In this document: positions 45,195 through 55,352 of the stretch, piece by piece
Position numbering within the stretch: position 1 is the stretch's first letter
Layout of the letters: the number at the start of each line of letters is the position of its first letter
NCBI RefSeq assembly: GCF_000814005.1
Contig: NZ_JWLK01000005.1
Span: forward strand, 62,001 to 126,000
DNA from: Ruegeria sp. ANG-S4
Lineage (GTDB): Bacteria; Pseudomonadota; Alphaproteobacteria; Rhodobacterales; Rhodobacteraceae
DNA length: 64,000 nt
Direction: 5' to 3'
The notes under the pieces: model-generated
Databases searched by the model: none
Told to the model about the DNA's origin: nothing
The model's input: the letters and a program-made list of their open reading frames with translations, nothing else
Program-made: the position numbers and the translations under genes

Positions 45195-45806
45195 ATGACC
45201 GCAGTTACCGAGGTGCGTGGCGTAGGACCTGCACTGGCACAAGCGCTGAGCGCCACCGGCATCAAAACCGCCGAGGACCTGGCCAAAGCCAAACCCGCAG
45301 ATCTGGTAAACGTACCCCGAATTGGGGCTGCACGTGCTCCGATCCTGATTGCTGCGGCAAAAGAAGCGACACGCGCCAAACCTGCCGCCAAGGCAACAAC
45401 GCGCCGTGCGCCGGCCCGAAAGCCGGCCACCCGTAAACCTGCGGCACGCAAGCCTGCCGCCCGCAAACCGGCGACACGTTCGACCGCGGCGATTGCGACT
45501 GCGGCTGCCAAAAAGGCCGAAGCCGAGCGCAAAGCGGCCGAAGAGCGCGCGGCCGCTGAATTGGCCGCTGCCGAGGCCAAAGCCAGGAAAAAAGCCAAGG
45601 CCAAGGCAAAGGCCGAGAAAGCAGCAAAAAAGAAATCCGAAATGGAAGCTGTTTTCAAAAGCGCAAAGGAGAAGGTGAAGGAAAAGTCCAAAAAGGGCAA
45701 AAAGTCAAAGAAAGACGATAAGAAGAAGGACGACAAAAAGAAGTCCGACAAGAAAAAGGACAAGAAATCCGCCAGTAAGAAAGACAAGAAAAAGGCGAAG
45801 AAGTAA
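45195..45806 (+). CDS. Histone H1-like protein with N-terminal helix-hairpin-helix
   Basis: Protein of 203 residues. Residues 1-55 form a helix-hairpin-helix-like unit (EVRGVGPALAQALSATGIK, then LVNVPRIGAARAPILIAAA) of the DNA-binding kind. The rest is lysine-, alanine- and proline-rich: arginine/proline repeats with KPATRKPAARKPAARKPATR, a long alanine-lysine helix (KAEAERKAAEERAAAELAAA) and a very basic tail (KKDDKKKDDKKKSDKKKDKK). The tail recalls eukaryotic H1 and bacterial H1-like proteins, so nucleoid compaction is plausible. GAAAGGA precedes ATG 45195. A shared terminator follows. Confidence 0.78.
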   Translation: MTAVTEVRGVGPALAQALSATGIKTAEDLAKAKPADLVNVPRIGAARAPILIAAAKEATRAKPAAKATTRRAPARKPATRKPAARKPAARKPATRSTAAIATAAAKKAEAERKAAEERAAAELAAAEAKARKKAKAKAKAEKAAKKKSEMEAVFKSAKEKVKEKSKKGKKSKKDDKKKDDKKKSDKKKDKKSASKKDKKKAKK

Positions 45807-45833
45807 CCCGCTTCGCCCCGTCCTGAAGAAAAC

Positions 45834-45858
45834 GGCGCCCTAAGGGGCGCCAGTTTTA
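45834..45858 (+). terminator. Intrinsic terminator shared by the H1-like gene and serS
   Basis: GGCGCCC-taag-GGGCGCC is a seven-base stem, followed by AGTTTTA on the plus strand. Leftward, the same hairpin is followed by GTTTTCTTC, so it can also end the convergent serS transcript (stop 45856). Confidence 0.8.
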
Positions 45859-47148
45859 TTCCAACGTGCCGTCGGTTTGCAGGTTCAGTTTTCCGCCCAG
45901 ATAGGGTGCCAGGACGTCAGGCAATCTTATTGTGCCATCCGCGTTCTGACCGTTTTCGAGAACCGCAATCAGACAGCGCCCAACGGCCAGCCCAGAGCCA
46001 TTCAGCGTGTGGACGTATTCGGGTTTGCCGCCCGCCTCGGGGCGGAATCTGGCATTCATGCGCCGGGCCTGAAAATCGCCTGTGGTCGAGACCGAACTAA
46101 TCTCGCGATACGTGTTCTGGCCCGGCAACCACGCCTCGATGTCATAGGTGCGGCGCGCGCCGAAACCCATGTCACCGGTGCACAGAACAACGGTGCGATA
46201 CGGGATGCCCAACTGTTCCAGCAAATCTTCGGCACAGCGCAACATGCGCTTTTGTTCTTCATCCGATTTGTCCGGATGCGTGACCGAGACCATCTCGACC
46301 TTTTCAAACTGATGCTGGCGCAGCATGCCCGCCGTATCCTTGCCGGCACTGCCGGCTTCGGACCGGAAACAGACGGTGTGTGCGGTCATGCGGATGGGCA
46401 AGGCGGCTTCGTCCAGAATGTCCCCTGCGACCGAATAAGTCAGCGTGACTTCGGACGTTGGAATCAACCACCAGCCGTTTGTCGTCTGATAGCTGTCCTC
46501 GCCGAATTTGGGCAGTTTGTCGGTTCCGTACATCGCCTCATCGCGCACCAAAACCGGCGTTTGCATCTCGGTCAGCCCGTTCTTGTCGATATGCGTGTCC
46601 AGCATGAACTGCGCCAAAGCGCGGTGGATGCGCGCGATACCTTTGGACAGATTTACGAACCGGCTGCCGCTGGTTTTCGCCGCTGTTTCGAAGTCCATCG
46701 CAGCGGCGACGGCGGGGATGTCGTAATGCTCTTTCGGCGTGAAGTCGAATTCCCGGGGTGTCCCCCAGCGATTGACCTCGACATTATCTTCTTCGTCAGC
46801 GCCCTCCGGCACATCCTCGGCAGGCAAGTTGGCAATGCGGGCCAATTGATCGGTTAGCAACGCATCCAGATCCTTGGCCTCGACCTGCATCCGGGCCACT
46901 TCAGCCTTCTTTTCGGCCACCAACGCGCGCAGGCGCTCGAATTCAGCCTCATCCCCGCGACCCTTGGCGGCACCGACCTCTTTGCTGGCCTTGTTCTGCT
47001 CGGCTTGGGCGGTTTCGGCAGCCAGAATCTTGGCGCGGCGGCTCTCGTCCAGTCGCAAAAGATCTGACGACACCGGCGCGTCCCCGCGGCGCGCAAGGGC
47101 GGCGTCGAATGCGTCAGGGTTTTCGCGAATGGCGCGGATGTCGTGCAT
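45856..47148 (-). CDS. serS: Seryl-tRNA synthetase
   Basis: Class II aminoacyl-tRNA synthetase of 430 residues that charges tRNA-Ser and tRNA-Sec. The N-terminal coiled coil that contacts the long variable arm spans residues ~30-100 ([20 protein letters not shown]). Motif 2 is [20 protein letters not shown] and motif 3 is [18 protein letters not shown], which binds ATP. Length and order match the family. ATG 47148 is the first start. It converges on the H1-like gene and has no co-directional partner immediately upstream except the MscS gene. Confidence 0.97.
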   Translation of the reverse strand: MHDIRAIRENPDAFDAALARRGDAPVSSDLLRLDESRRAKILAAETAQAEQNKASKEVGAAKGRGDEAEFERLRALVAEKKAEVARMQVEAKDLDALLTDQLARIANLPAEDVPEGADEEDNVEVNRWGTPREFDFTPKEHYDIPAVAAAMDFETAAKTSGSRFVNLSKGIARIHRALAQFMLDTHIDKNGLTEMQTPVLVRDEAMYGTDKLPKFGEDSYQTTNGWWLIPTSEVTLTYSVAGDILDEAALPIRMTAHTVCFRSEAGSAGKDTAGMLRQHQFEKVEMVSVTHPDKSDEEQKRMLRCAEDLLEQLGIPYRTVVLCTGDMGFGARRTYDIEAWLPGQNTYREISSVSTTGDFQARRMNARFRPEAGGKPEYVHTLNGSGLAVGRCLIAVLENGQNADGTIRLPDVLAPYLGGKLNLQTDGTLE

Positions 47149-47220
47149 ATCTCAGATCCTTGAAAGCGTGAATCACTGCAACCGCTTATGCACGAATTGA
47201 AAGGCAGGGTGTAGCACCGG

Positions 47221-48885
47221 TTACGACTTATCCGCGACCGGGTGCATTTCATGCGCCAAATGGCCATCCCACTCTTCCGACGGGATTTTCGGGTCGGGCG
47301 GATCGGCCATGTACGACGGAGTCATGATCTGGACGCCGTTTTCGTTGAACACGGCCACAATATTGCGATGCAGGTCAGATCGGATCTTGGGGATGATGCT
47401 GCCCCGCGTCGTATACCCGTTGATCTGATAGTTAATCGCGTAATCCGCCAGTGCCGTCCACAAGACAAAGGGTTCGGGTTTGGCCTTGATGCCCTTGGTG
47501 CGATTGGCGGCTTCGATCAGCATCGCCTCGACTTTTTCGGGCGGTTCTTCGTACCCGATGCCGACAGTGGTATGGAGCAACAGCCCGCTGCCGTCGGTTT
47601 TCTTTGAAAAGTTCACCACGTCCGAGTTCATGAGCTGTGCATTGGGGATCGAGATCAATTCGTTCTTGATCGATTTCAGATGCGTTTCCATCAGTTTGAT
47701 CTGGACAACGTCCCCAATGTGATCGCCGATCTGGATACGGTCGCCGACCGATGTTGACCGGCGATAGATTACGAACAATCCCGCCAGCATGTTGGAAACA
47801 ACGGAATTCGCACCCAAAGACAGCATCGCGCCAACAAGGATCGTCAAACCCTGAAACGCTGCCGAATCCGACCCCGGAATATAGGGAACAGCAAAAACCA
47901 GCGCGATCAGGATGACAACGACGCGGGCGATATTGAAGGTGGGGTTGATCCAGTGCCGCTCAAAATCCCCAAGATCAAAGCTGCCGGCCTCAACCGCGTC
48001 AAAGAACACGCGCATGCCCTTGATGACGTAAAGCGTGACCCATGTGATCAGCGCCAGCATGATCAGATTCGGGATGTAGCTGATGATGCCTTTGAAGATC
48101 AGCAGGACCGGTTCGGTCAAATAGGTCAGCAACAACTGCGCAAAATAGCGCGTCTCGGCAAAAGCCAGCAAAACGAAGGACAGGTAATAATAAAACCCCA
48201 GAAAGAAGACGACCAGTAGAATGAAATTCAGGCCATAGCGAACGAGCGCGGCGATGGCTTCGGCCTGCACGCTTTTGGCAGTCGCGGTTTCCACGTCCCG
48301 CAGGTAACGCTTAACAAATCTAAGCGTTCTGCGTCTGATCCTGCGGTGAAGCCAAAGGATCGCAAGAACAAAGACGACAAATCCAATGGTCCAGGCCGCC
48401 GCCTCGATCGCGCCGGATACGCGGGCTTCGTCCGTGCGGTTGGCGCGATAAGCCAGGATTGCCTCTTGAATGGCGTCGCCGTGCAACAGGCTGAGGACGC
48501 TGACTTCCATTTGATCCAGTTCGGAGTCCGCCTCGGTAACGATGGAAACCCGTTGGCCGTCGGCAAGAATCCAGACACCCAGATCCGTTTCCTCGAACGT
48601 TATCGCAACGTCCGTTGCATCCGAGCTTTCGGCGACCGAGACAATGAGGTTCTGAACCCGTTCGGCACGTTCCGGAGCGGGCAGTGCACTGGACCCACGC
48701 AGCCGGAACAGGATGTCGCCATCGACAATGACCGGGGCCTTGAAGACATCGGATTGTGCGTCCTCAACCTCGGTTTCCTGATCCGCGGCCTCCTGCGCCC
48801 AAAGGGGAAGGGAAAGCGACAAAACAATCGCCGCAGCAACAAGGAAATGCGCCAACGATTGTAAGGGTTTGAAGTGTCTTCCCAT
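47221..48885 (-). CDS. Mechanosensitive channel, MscS family
   Basis: Channel of 554 residues. An N-terminal signal peptide (LAHFLVAAAIVLSLSLPLWA) and a periplasmic domain of about 145 residues precede several hydrophobic helices. The MscS core follows: GANSVVSNMLAGLFVIYRRS (pore-lining TM3 region), DRIQIGDHIGDVVQIKLMET and VNFSKKTDGSGLLLH (beta domain). Channels of this size release osmolytes under hypoosmotic shock. Start MGRHFKPLQS has GGAGGG six bases upstream; an in-frame extension to 49143 is not supported and overlaps yajC. The extended N-terminus may sense periplasmic conditions (inference). Confidence 0.88.
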   Translation of the reverse strand: MGRHFKPLQSLAHFLVAAAIVLSLSLPLWAQEAADQETEVEDAQSDVFKAPVIVDGDILFRLRGSSALPAPERAERVQNLIVSVAESSDATDVAITFEETDLGVWILADGQRVSIVTEADSELDQMEVSVLSLLHGDAIQEAILAYRANRTDEARVSGAIEAAAWTIGFVVFVLAILWLHRRIRRRTLRFVKRYLRDVETATAKSVQAEAIAALVRYGLNFILLVVFFLGFYYYLSFVLLAFAETRYFAQLLLTYLTEPVLLIFKGIISYIPNLIMLALITWVTLYVIKGMRVFFDAVEAGSFDLGDFERHWINPTFNIARVVVILIALVFAVPYIPGSDSAAFQGLTILVGAMLSLGANSVVSNMLAGLFVIYRRSTSVGDRIQIGDHIGDVVQIKLMETHLKSIKNELISIPNAQLMNSDVVNFSKKTDGSGLLLHTTVGIGYEEPPEKVEAMLIEAANRTKGIKAKPEPFVLWTALADYAINYQINGYTTRGSIIPKIRSDLHRNIVAVFNENGVQIMTPSYMADPPDPKIPSEEWDGHLAHEMHPVADKS

Positions 48886-49087
48886 GTGCCCTCCGATATT
48901 TCGAATATATCGGACTGTGCATGTGTGCCTAGGACATATCTGCAACGCTGCGAAACAACCGTGACCGATATTGCCTATGGCAGGTGCGTTCCGTCGTCGC
49001 CATTGCTTGCAAACACTTGATGCAAAGCATAGGTTCCCGCCAACTTTGCGGAGCGTACTCCGCATCACCAGAACAAAGGAATATCCC

Positions 49088-49372
49088 ATGGAAGGTGGCG
49101 CAATCGCCCAGTTTCTCCCGCTGATCCTGATTTTCGGTATCATGTATTTCCTGCTGATCCGTCCTCAGCAGAAGAAAATGAAGGAACACAAGGCCATGGT
49201 CGAGGCGCTGCGCCGGGGCGATCAGGTTGTCACGCAAGGTGGCTTGATCGGCAAGGTCGCCAAAGTCAAAGAAGACGGAGAGCTTGAGGTTGAGATCGCC
49301 GACGGCGTTAAGGTTCGCGTGGTTCAGGCCACAATTGCACAGGTGCTGAACAAGACCGAACCGGCGAAGTAA
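49088..49372 (+). CDS. yajC: Preprotein translocase subunit YajC
   Basis: Inner-membrane accessory protein of 94 residues. A hydrophobic anchor (FLPLILIFGIMYFLLIRP, residues 9-26) is followed by QQKKMKEHKAMVEALRRGDQ and a soluble beta-domain. AAAGGAATATCCC precedes the ATG. It heads yajC-secD-secF, and with those genes it binds the SecYEG channel. The MscS gene diverges to its left. Confidence 0.95.
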   Translation: MEGGAIAQFLPLILIFGIMYFLLIRPQQKKMKEHKAMVEALRRGDQVVTQGGLIGKVAKVKEDGELEVEIADGVKVRVVQATIAQVLNKTEPAK

Positions 49373-49405
49373 CTTCGCGCGACAATCCCTTGAAAAGGCA
49401 GGGTA

Positions 49406-51067
49406 ATGCTGCAAATTGATACCTGGAAGCGGGTTCTGATCTGGCTGGTCTGTGTGATCGGCCTGATCTTGGCCCTGCCGAATGCGTTCTATACACGGGT
49501 CGAGCAATCGAATGACGCCAAAGCGGCGATCGAACTTGGTGTCGACACGCCTGAAATGCAGGCGCAGGCGGCTGAGTGGCCGAGTTTTCTTCCGTCCTCA
49601 CTGGTCAATCTGGGCCTCGATCTGCGCGGCGGCGCTCATTTGCTGGCCGAGGTGAAAGTTCAGGATGTCTACGAATCCCGGATGGAGGCGATGTGGCCGG
49701 AAATCCGCGATGTCCTTCGGGACGAACGTTCAACCGTGGGCACAATCCGCAAGCAACCTTCGCCGCCCGATGAGATTCGCGTGCGTATCAGTCAGCCCGA
49801 AGGGATGCCTCGCGCGCTTGAGGTTGTTCGTGGTCTTGCCCGCCAGGTGCAGACGTTAACGGGGGTAGGGGCAACCGATATCGAAGCCCGCGCCGAAGGC
49901 GATACCATCGTTGTCCAACTGACCGAGGCGGAAAAGCTGGCGACCGATGACCGCACCGTGCGTCAGGCACTTGAGATCATTCGTCGACGTATCGACGAGG
50001 TTGGTACACGCGAACCGACCATTCAGCGTCAGGGCGCAGATCGCATCCTGATTCAAGTGCCGGGGATCGGCAGTGCCGGCGAGTTGAAGGAAATCATCGG
50101 CACGACGGCGCAATTGACGTTCAATCCCGTGATTGGCCGCGGAACCGACCCGGACGCGGTACCGGGGATTGGTGAAGAAGTTGTTCCGTCAATTGATGAA
50201 AGCGGTGTGTACTACACAATCGAGGCCGCTCCGGTGGTGACGGGTGAGGAATTGGTCGATGCGCAACCGTCGTTCGACCAGAACGGGCGCCCCGCCGTCA
50301 GCTTCCGCTTCAACACGTCGGGGGCGCGAAAATTCGGCGACTACACGCTGGAAAACATCGGCGCGCCGTTTGCGATCGTTCTGGATGACGAGGTGATCTC
50401 GGCCCCGGTTATCCAAAGTCACATTCCGGGCGGGTCCGGCATCATAACCGGAAACTTCACGGTCGAAGAAAGCACCAATCTGGCGGTTCTGCTGCGCGCC
50501 GGTGCCTTGCCTGCCGGGCTGGAGTTTCTCGAAGAACGCACCATCGGCCCGGAACTTGGGCAGGACAGTATTGATGCCGGCAAAGTCGCCACCATCGTGG
50601 CCTTTGCTGCGGTTCTGACCTTCATGGCGCTCAGCTATGGTCTGTTCGGTGTCTTTGCCAACATTGCGCTGATCATCAACGTCGGGTTGCTGTTCGGGCT
50701 GCTATCACTGATTGGTGCGACGCTGACCCTACCGGGCATTGCGGGTATCGTTCTGACGGTCGGTATGGCGGTGGACGCCAACGTGCTGATCTTTGAACGC
50801 ATCCGCGAAGAACTGAAATCCGCCAAAGGCCCGGCCCGCGCAATTGAGCTTGGATATGAAAAGGCGCTGTCGGCAATTCTGGATGCAAACGTAACCACAT
50901 TCATTACCGCGACGATCCTGTTTGCCATGGGCAGCGGCCCCGTGCGTGGCTTTGCCATTACTCTGGGTCTGGGCATTCTGACTTCGGTCTTCACTGCAAT
51001 CTTTGTAACGCGCCTGATGATCGTGATGTGGTTCGAACGTCGCCGTCCGAAAATGATCGAGGTTTGA
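49406..51067 (+). CDS. secD: Preprotein translocase subunit SecD
   Basis: Inner-membrane protein of 553 residues that uses the proton gradient to complete protein export through SecYEG. One N-terminal helix is followed by a large periplasmic domain (LGLDLRGGAHLLAEVKVQDV is the family hallmark near residue 70) and five C-terminal helices carrying GMAVDANVLIFERIREELK, which aligns with the RND-type proton-relay region. It follows yajC after about 30 bases and precedes secF after one base. Confidence 0.96.
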   Translation: MLQIDTWKRVLIWLVCVIGLILALPNAFYTRVEQSNDAKAAIELGVDTPEMQAQAAEWPSFLPSSLVNLGLDLRGGAHLLAEVKVQDVYESRMEAMWPEIRDVLRDERSTVGTIRKQPSPPDEIRVRISQPEGMPRALEVVRGLARQVQTLTGVGATDIEARAEGDTIVVQLTEAEKLATDDRTVRQALEIIRRRIDEVGTREPTIQRQGADRILIQVPGIGSAGELKEIIGTTAQLTFNPVIGRGTDPDAVPGIGEEVVPSIDESGVYYTIEAAPVVTGEELVDAQPSFDQNGRPAVSFRFNTSGARKFGDYTLENIGAPFAIVLDDEVISAPVIQSHIPGGSGIITGNFTVEESTNLAVLLRAGALPAGLEFLEERTIGPELGQDSIDAGKVATIVAFAAVLTFMALSYGLFGVFANIALIINVGLLFGLLSLIGATLTLPGIAGIVLTVGMAVDANVLIFERIREELKSAKGPARAIELGYEKALSAILDANVTTFITATILFAMGSGPVRGFAITLGLGILTSVFTAIFVTRLMIVMWFERRRPKMIEV

Positions 51068-51068
51068 C

Positions 51069-52037
51069 ATGAGACTGAAACTTGTCCCCCAAGGCACCTC
51101 GTTCGATTTCTTCAGCCGCTGGAAGGTCTGGCTGGGCATTTCGGGCCTGATGATGGTCATCGCCTTCACGTCTTTTCTGGTGCAGGGCTTGAACTTCGGC
51201 ATTGATTTCCGAGGCGGCACGACCATTCGCACGGAATCCGCGCAGCAAATTGATGTCGGCGCTTACCGCGACGCCATTGCGCCGCTGGAACTGGGCGACG
51301 TCACAATCACCGAGATTTTCGACCCGACCTTTGGCGAGGATCAAAACGTCGCCATGATCCGAATTCAGGCGCAGGAAGATGCCGAAGCCGTTTCAGCCGC
51401 GATCGTAACTGCGGTGGAAGACGCATTGAAGGTTGCCGCGCCGGATATCCAGTTCGTTTCGGTCGAATCCGTTGGACCAAAGGTCTCGGGTGAGTTGATC
51501 CAGACCGCTGTGATTGCTGTGGTTCTCGCCATTGGCGCGGTTCTGGTCTACATCTGGCTGCGCTTTGAATGGCAGTTTGCATTGGGGGCTGTGGCTGCCT
51601 TGGTGCATGATGTCATCCTGACGATTGGCATCTTTTCTGAGCTTCAGATTCGGTTTGATCTGGCCATCATCGCGGCCCTTCTGACCATTGTGGGGTATTC
51701 GCTGAACGATACCGTTGTCGTCTTCGACCGTGTGCGTGAGAACCTTCGAAAGTACAAAAAGAAGGACCTCAAAGAGGTTCTGAACATCTCGATCAACGAA
51801 ACGCTCAGCCGGACGGTGATGACGTCGGTTACCACATTGCTCGCACTGATCTCGCTTTATGTGCTTGGCGGTGATGTTATCCGTGGTTTCGTCTTTGCGA
51901 TGATCTGGGGCGTGATCGTGGGAACGTATTCCTCGGTCTTTGTGGCATCGACCATCCTGTTGTGGTTGGGCGTCAAGCGCGATTGGTCCAAGCCATCGAA
52001 CAACGCGGGTAACCAATACGCCAACATCGATGCCTGA
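51069..52037 (+). CDS. secF: Preprotein translocase subunit SecF
   Basis: Partner of SecD, 322 residues. GIDFRGGTTIRTESAQQID near residue 43 is the family signature; six transmembrane helices follow, including LTIVGYSLNDTVVVFDRVRE, which holds the conserved aspartate and glutamate of the relay region. It lies one base after the secD stop and its end overlaps the TauE/SafE gene (ATGCCTGA), so the cluster continues as one transcript. Confidence 0.96.
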   Translation: MRLKLVPQGTSFDFFSRWKVWLGISGLMMVIAFTSFLVQGLNFGIDFRGGTTIRTESAQQIDVGAYRDAIAPLELGDVTITEIFDPTFGEDQNVAMIRIQAQEDAEAVSAAIVTAVEDALKVAAPDIQFVSVESVGPKVSGELIQTAVIAVVLAIGAVLVYIWLRFEWQFALGAVAALVHDVILTIGIFSELQIRFDLAIIAALLTIVGYSLNDTVVVFDRVRENLRKYKKKDLKEVLNISINETLSRTVMTSVTTLLALISLYVLGGDVIRGFVFAMIWGVIVGTYSSVFVASTILLWLGVKRDWSKPSNNAGNQYANIDA

Positions 52038-52776
52038 AGTCTTCGGCCAGTCCATTCCCGGGCTGGCCGTCGTCCTTGCCGCCGCTTTTCTGGGCGGCGT
52101 TGTGCGTGGGTTTTCGGGCTTTGGCACCGCGCTTGTTTTTCTGCCCCTGGCAACGCCTCAATTGGGTCCTTTTGGCGCGCTGATCGCATTGACGATCATG
52201 GATATTTTCGGGCCGTTGCCCAATTTGCGACCGGCTTGGCGCCTTGTCGATCGCCGTGATCTGTTCCGGTTGTTGCTGGGGTGCGCCGTGGCATTGCCCG
52301 TTGGTCTTTGGGTGCTTACCAGGATCGAGCCTGAGGTTTTTCGATACGCTGTCAGTTTTCTTGCCTTGCTCATGCTGACCATTTTGATCCTTGGCATGCG
52401 CTATCAGGGGCAAGTCAGTCGAACAATGGTCACCGCAATTGGGGGCGCCGCAGGATTTCTGGGCGGCGTCGCGGGCCTGCCTGGCCCGGCTGTGATCCTA
52501 TTCTACATGTCCCGGCCGCTGCCTGTCGCGGTGATCCGGGCGACAATCCTGTTGTTTCTGTTCGGGTTCGACTTTCTGATCCTCGGATACCTTGGCGGGA
52601 TGGATCGCCTGACGTTGGCGACGGTCGGATTGGGGTTGGTTCTCGCCCTGCCAAACCTTGCCGGAAACTGGCTCGGCGGATGGTTGTTTAACCCGGAACA
52701 CGAAGCGCGCTATCGCGCGGCGGCCTATGTTGTAATTGCGCTTGCCGCCTTGTCTGGCCTGCCGCTTTGGGGCTAG
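52030..52776 (+). CDS. TauE/SafE-family permease in the sec-ccm cluster
   Basis: Inner-membrane protein of 248 residues with about eight hydrophobic helices. AAAFLGGVVRGFSGFGTALVF and IGGAAGFLGGVAGLPGPAVI are the two family signatures; the latter resembles those of sulfonate or sulfite exporters. Substrate unknown. The start overlaps the secF stop. A second TauE/SafE gene lies at 16885; the two are not close paralogues by eye. This gene's place between secF and the Mth938-like gene is less common and may link anion export to a periplasmic function (inference). Confidence 0.83.
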   Translation: MPEVFGQSIPGLAVVLAAAFLGGVVRGFSGFGTALVFLPLATPQLGPFGALIALTIMDIFGPLPNLRPAWRLVDRRDLFRLLLGCAVALPVGLWVLTRIEPEVFRYAVSFLALLMLTILILGMRYQGQVSRTMVTAIGGAAGFLGGVAGLPGPAVILFYMSRPLPVAVIRATILLFLFGFDFLILGYLGGMDRLTLATVGLGLVLALPNLAGNWLGGWLFNPEHEARYRAAAYVVIALAALSGLPLWG

Positions 52777-52785
52777 AAAACCGTC

Positions 52786-53139
52786 ATGAGGCTGAATGAA
52801 ATAACCTATAACAACGCGACGCCGGTCGACGGCTATGGCCCCGGGTTTTTTCGAATTGGAGGACAGGTTCATAACGGGCCGGTCCTGACGGGACCTCAGG
52901 GAACCTCCGATTGGGGCGGATACCAGGATCGCGCCGGGCTGTTGGAGCTTGCCGAACATGTTGACGTTCTGCTGGTCGGAACCGGCGCAGATTTGCAGCA
53001 CATACCAATTGATTTTCGCTCGGTTCTGGAGGAGGCGGGGATCGGCGTCGAAATCATGAACTCGCCAGCTGCGTGCCGAACATACAACGTGCTTCTATCT
53101 GAAGGTCGCCGGATCGCACTGGCCCTGATCCCGACCTGA
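52786..53139 (+). CDS. Mth938-like domain protein (DUF498)
   Basis: Small protein of 117 residues of the Mth938/DUF498 family, related to NDUFAF3. FRIGGQVHNGPVLTGPQGTS, then LLVGTGADLQHIPIDFRSVL, and the C-terminal MNSPAACRTYNVLLSEGRRI are the conserved segments. In Rhodobacter capsulatus a gene of this type (orf117) lies between secDF and the ccm genes, the same place as here. A role in respiratory-complex assembly is suggested for eukaryotic relatives but not shown for this one. Confidence 0.85.
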   Translation: MRLNEITYNNATPVDGYGPGFFRIGGQVHNGPVLTGPQGTSDWGGYQDRAGLLELAEHVDVLLVGTGADLQHIPIDFRSVLEEAGIGVEIMNSPAACRTYNVLLSEGRRIALALIPT

Positions 53140-53249
53140 TTCAGCCCTACCTGACCCGCGGTAAACAGATGGCCGCGCGTCTCTGTGATCCGGATCTTGC
53201 GGCAATTCCATCCTTTTGCCCGTGACGACAATGGGATAAGCGGGATGTC

Positions 53250-53864
53250 ATGACGCTGTCCGTGACCGATCTTGCAATTACCCGAGGGGGTATTCCTGTG
53301 CTTGAGGGGCTGAGCTTTGCGCTGGAACCCGGCAAAGCCCTGATCCTGCGTGGCCCAAACGGGATCGGCAAGACCACGTTGTTGCGTACGCTGGCAGGAT
53401 TGCAGCCGCCGCTATCGGGCCAGGTCAACGGGGCCGAAGATCGTATCGCCTATGCGGCGCATTCGGACGGCATAAAGCCGACGCTGACGGTGGCAGAGAA
53501 TCTGGCCTTCTGGGCGTCCGTCTTTGGAACAAAAAGCACTCAACCCGCCTTGGATGCGTTTGATCTGGGCGACTTGTCGGGCAGGCCTGCTGGTCAATTG
53601 TCAGCGGGGCAAAAACGTCGCCTGGGCCTTGCGCGAATTCTGGTTACAGCGCGCCCGATCTGGATGTTGGATGAACCGACAGTGTCATTGGATCGCAGCG
53701 CGGTACAGATGTTTGCCGACGCCGTGCGCGGGCATCTGGGTCAGGGCGGTTCCGCGCTGATTGCCACCCATATCGATCTTGGATTGGACGGCGAGGTTCT
53801 GGATGTTGGTCCCTACAAGGCCAGACCGAAGGCGATTGACGATTTCGACGGGGCGTTCCTGTGA
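53250..53864 (+). CDS. ccmA: Cytochrome c biogenesis ABC ATPase CcmA
   Basis: ATPase of 204 residues that, with CcmB, releases holo-CcmE from Ccm[10 protein letters not shown] (Walker A, residues ~36-44), LSAGQKRR (signature) and [12 protein letters not shown] (Walker B) are clear. The stop overlaps the ccmB start by four bases, showing coupled expression. First of the ccmABCDG run. Confidence 0.95.
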   Translation: MTLSVTDLAITRGGIPVLEGLSFALEPGKALILRGPNGIGKTTLLRTLAGLQPPLSGQVNGAEDRIAYAAHSDGIKPTLTVAENLAFWASVFGTKSTQPALDAFDLGDLSGRPAGQLSAGQKRRLGLARILVTARPIWMLDEPTVSLDRSAVQMFADAVRGHLGQGGSALIATHIDLGLDGEVLDVGPYKARPKAIDDFDGAFL

Positions 53865-54517
53865 TTGCGCTGTTGTTACGCGACCTGAAACTGGCGTTTC
53901 GCGCTGGCGGGGGCTTTGGCCTGGGGCTCGCGTTCTTTCTGATCGTTACGGTGCTCGTTCCGTTTTCGGTCGGCCCGCAATCATCGCTGTTATCGACCAT
54001 CGCACCCGGTGTTCTTTGGCTCGGCGCACTGCTGGCGTGCCTTTTGTCCCTGGACCGTTTGCTGGCGCTGGATTGGGAGGACGGATCGCTGGACTTGCTG
54101 GCAACATCGCCTCTACCACTTGAAGCCGCAGTCACAATCAAGGCGCTGGCGCATTGGCTGACCACGGGCTTGCCACTGGTTTTGGCCGCGCCCGTTCTTG
54201 GGGTTCTTTTGCATCTGCCAGCGCAGGGATACGTCTGGCTTTTCCTGTCGCTGCTGATAGGCACCCCGGCAATGAGCGTCATCGGCACCTTTGGCGCAGC
54301 GCTGACCGTGGGTCTGAAACGCGGTGGTTTGCTGCTGTCCCTGTTGGTTTTGCCTCTCTACGTTCCAACACTGATTTTCGGCGCCGAAGTGGCCCGACGC
54401 GGGGCAACAGGGATGGACGTGCAAACTCCGCTTTTGATGCTGGCTGGCATTACCGCCGCAACCATTGCCTTGCTTCCGTTTGCCAGCGCTGCCGTGCTGC
54501 GCATCAACCTTCGGTGA
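53861..54517 (+). CDS. ccmB: Heme-export-like membrane protein CcmB
   Basis: Membrane subunit of the CcmAB complex, 218 residues with six helices. [20 protein letters not shown] near the N-terminus and [19 protein letters not shown] are family-typical. It completes the ATP-driven step in heme delivery to apocytochromes c. The GTG start overlaps the ccmA stop. Confidence 0.95.
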   Translation: MIALLLRDLKLAFRAGGGFGLGLAFFLIVTVLVPFSVGPQSSLLSTIAPGVLWLGALLACLLSLDRLLALDWEDGSLDLLATSPLPLEAAVTIKALAHWLTTGLPLVLAAPVLGVLLHLPAQGYVWLFLSLLIGTPAMSVIGTFGAALTVGLKRGGLLLSLLVLPLYVPTLIFGAEVARRGATGMDVQTPLLMLAGITAATIALLPFASAAVLRINLR

Positions 54518-54578
54518 CGAAAACGATGTTTGACCGAAGTCAATTGAGAACAAGCTCGACTCGGACTAGATAGAGCCC

Positions 54579-55352
54579 ATGACAATCGCTGCAAAAGCCA
54601 ATGCCCTTTGGGAATACGCCAATCCGCGCAAGTTTCTTGCCGCGAGCGAGCGAGCGTTGCCGTTCTTTTGGACGTCTGCGGGGCTTTGCCTGTTCGTCGG
54701 ATTGATCTGGGGCTTTTTCCTGACGCCGGACGATTACAAACAGGGATCGACCGTCAAGATAATCTACCTGCACGTACCAGCCGCGTTGATGGCGATTAAC
54801 TGTTGGTTGATGATGCTGGTGACCTCGCTGGTCTGGCTGGTGCGCCGGCATCATGTCAGTGCGCTTGCAGCACGCGCGGCAGCTCCCGTTGGGATCGTGA
54901 TGACGCTGGTCGCGCTGGCAACAGGGGCGATCTGGGGTCAGCCAATGTGGGGCACATGGTGGGCTTGGGATCCGCGGCTGACGTCGTTTCTGATCCTGTT
55001 TCTGTTCTATTTGGGCTACGTCGCCCTTTGGGAAGCGATCGAAGATCCCGACACCGCTGCCGACCTGACCTCGGTCCTGTGTTTGGTCGGGTCTGTCTTT
55101 GCAATCCTCAGTCGGTATGCCGTGAATTTCTGGAATCAGGGCCTGCATCAGGGCGCATCCGTTTTGCGCGCTGGTGCCATCACCGGAACCGACACGGATG
55201 AGAAGGTCAGCAATATCTTCTTCTATCCGCTGCTGCTATGCATCATCGGCTTCGTTCTGCTTTTTGTCGCGCTTGTGCTGTACCGTACCGGCACCGAAAT
55301 CCGTGCGCGCCGGATCAGGACGCTGCTGGCGCGGGAAAGGGTAGGCGGATGA
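54579..55352 (+). CDS. ccmC: Heme-handling membrane protein CcmC
   Basis: Membrane protein of 257 residues with six helices. The tryptophan-rich heme-binding loop WGTWWAWDPRLTSF lies near residue 125, flanked by the periplasmic histidines that ligate heme, for example in YLHVPAA near residue 65. CcmC attaches heme to CcmE. Its stop overlaps the ccmD start as ATGA. Confidence 0.96.
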   Translation: MTIAAKANALWEYANPRKFLAASERALPFFWTSAGLCLFVGLIWGFFLTPDDYKQGSTVKIIYLHVPAALMAINCWLMMLVTSLVWLVRRHHVSALAARAAAPVGIVMTLVALATGAIWGQPMWGTWWAWDPRLTSFLILFLFYLGYVALWEAIEDPDTAADLTSVLCLVGSVFAILSRYAVNFWNQGLHQGASVLRAGAITGTDTDEKVSNIFFYPLLLCIIGFVLLFVALVLYRTGTEIRARRIRTLLARERVGG

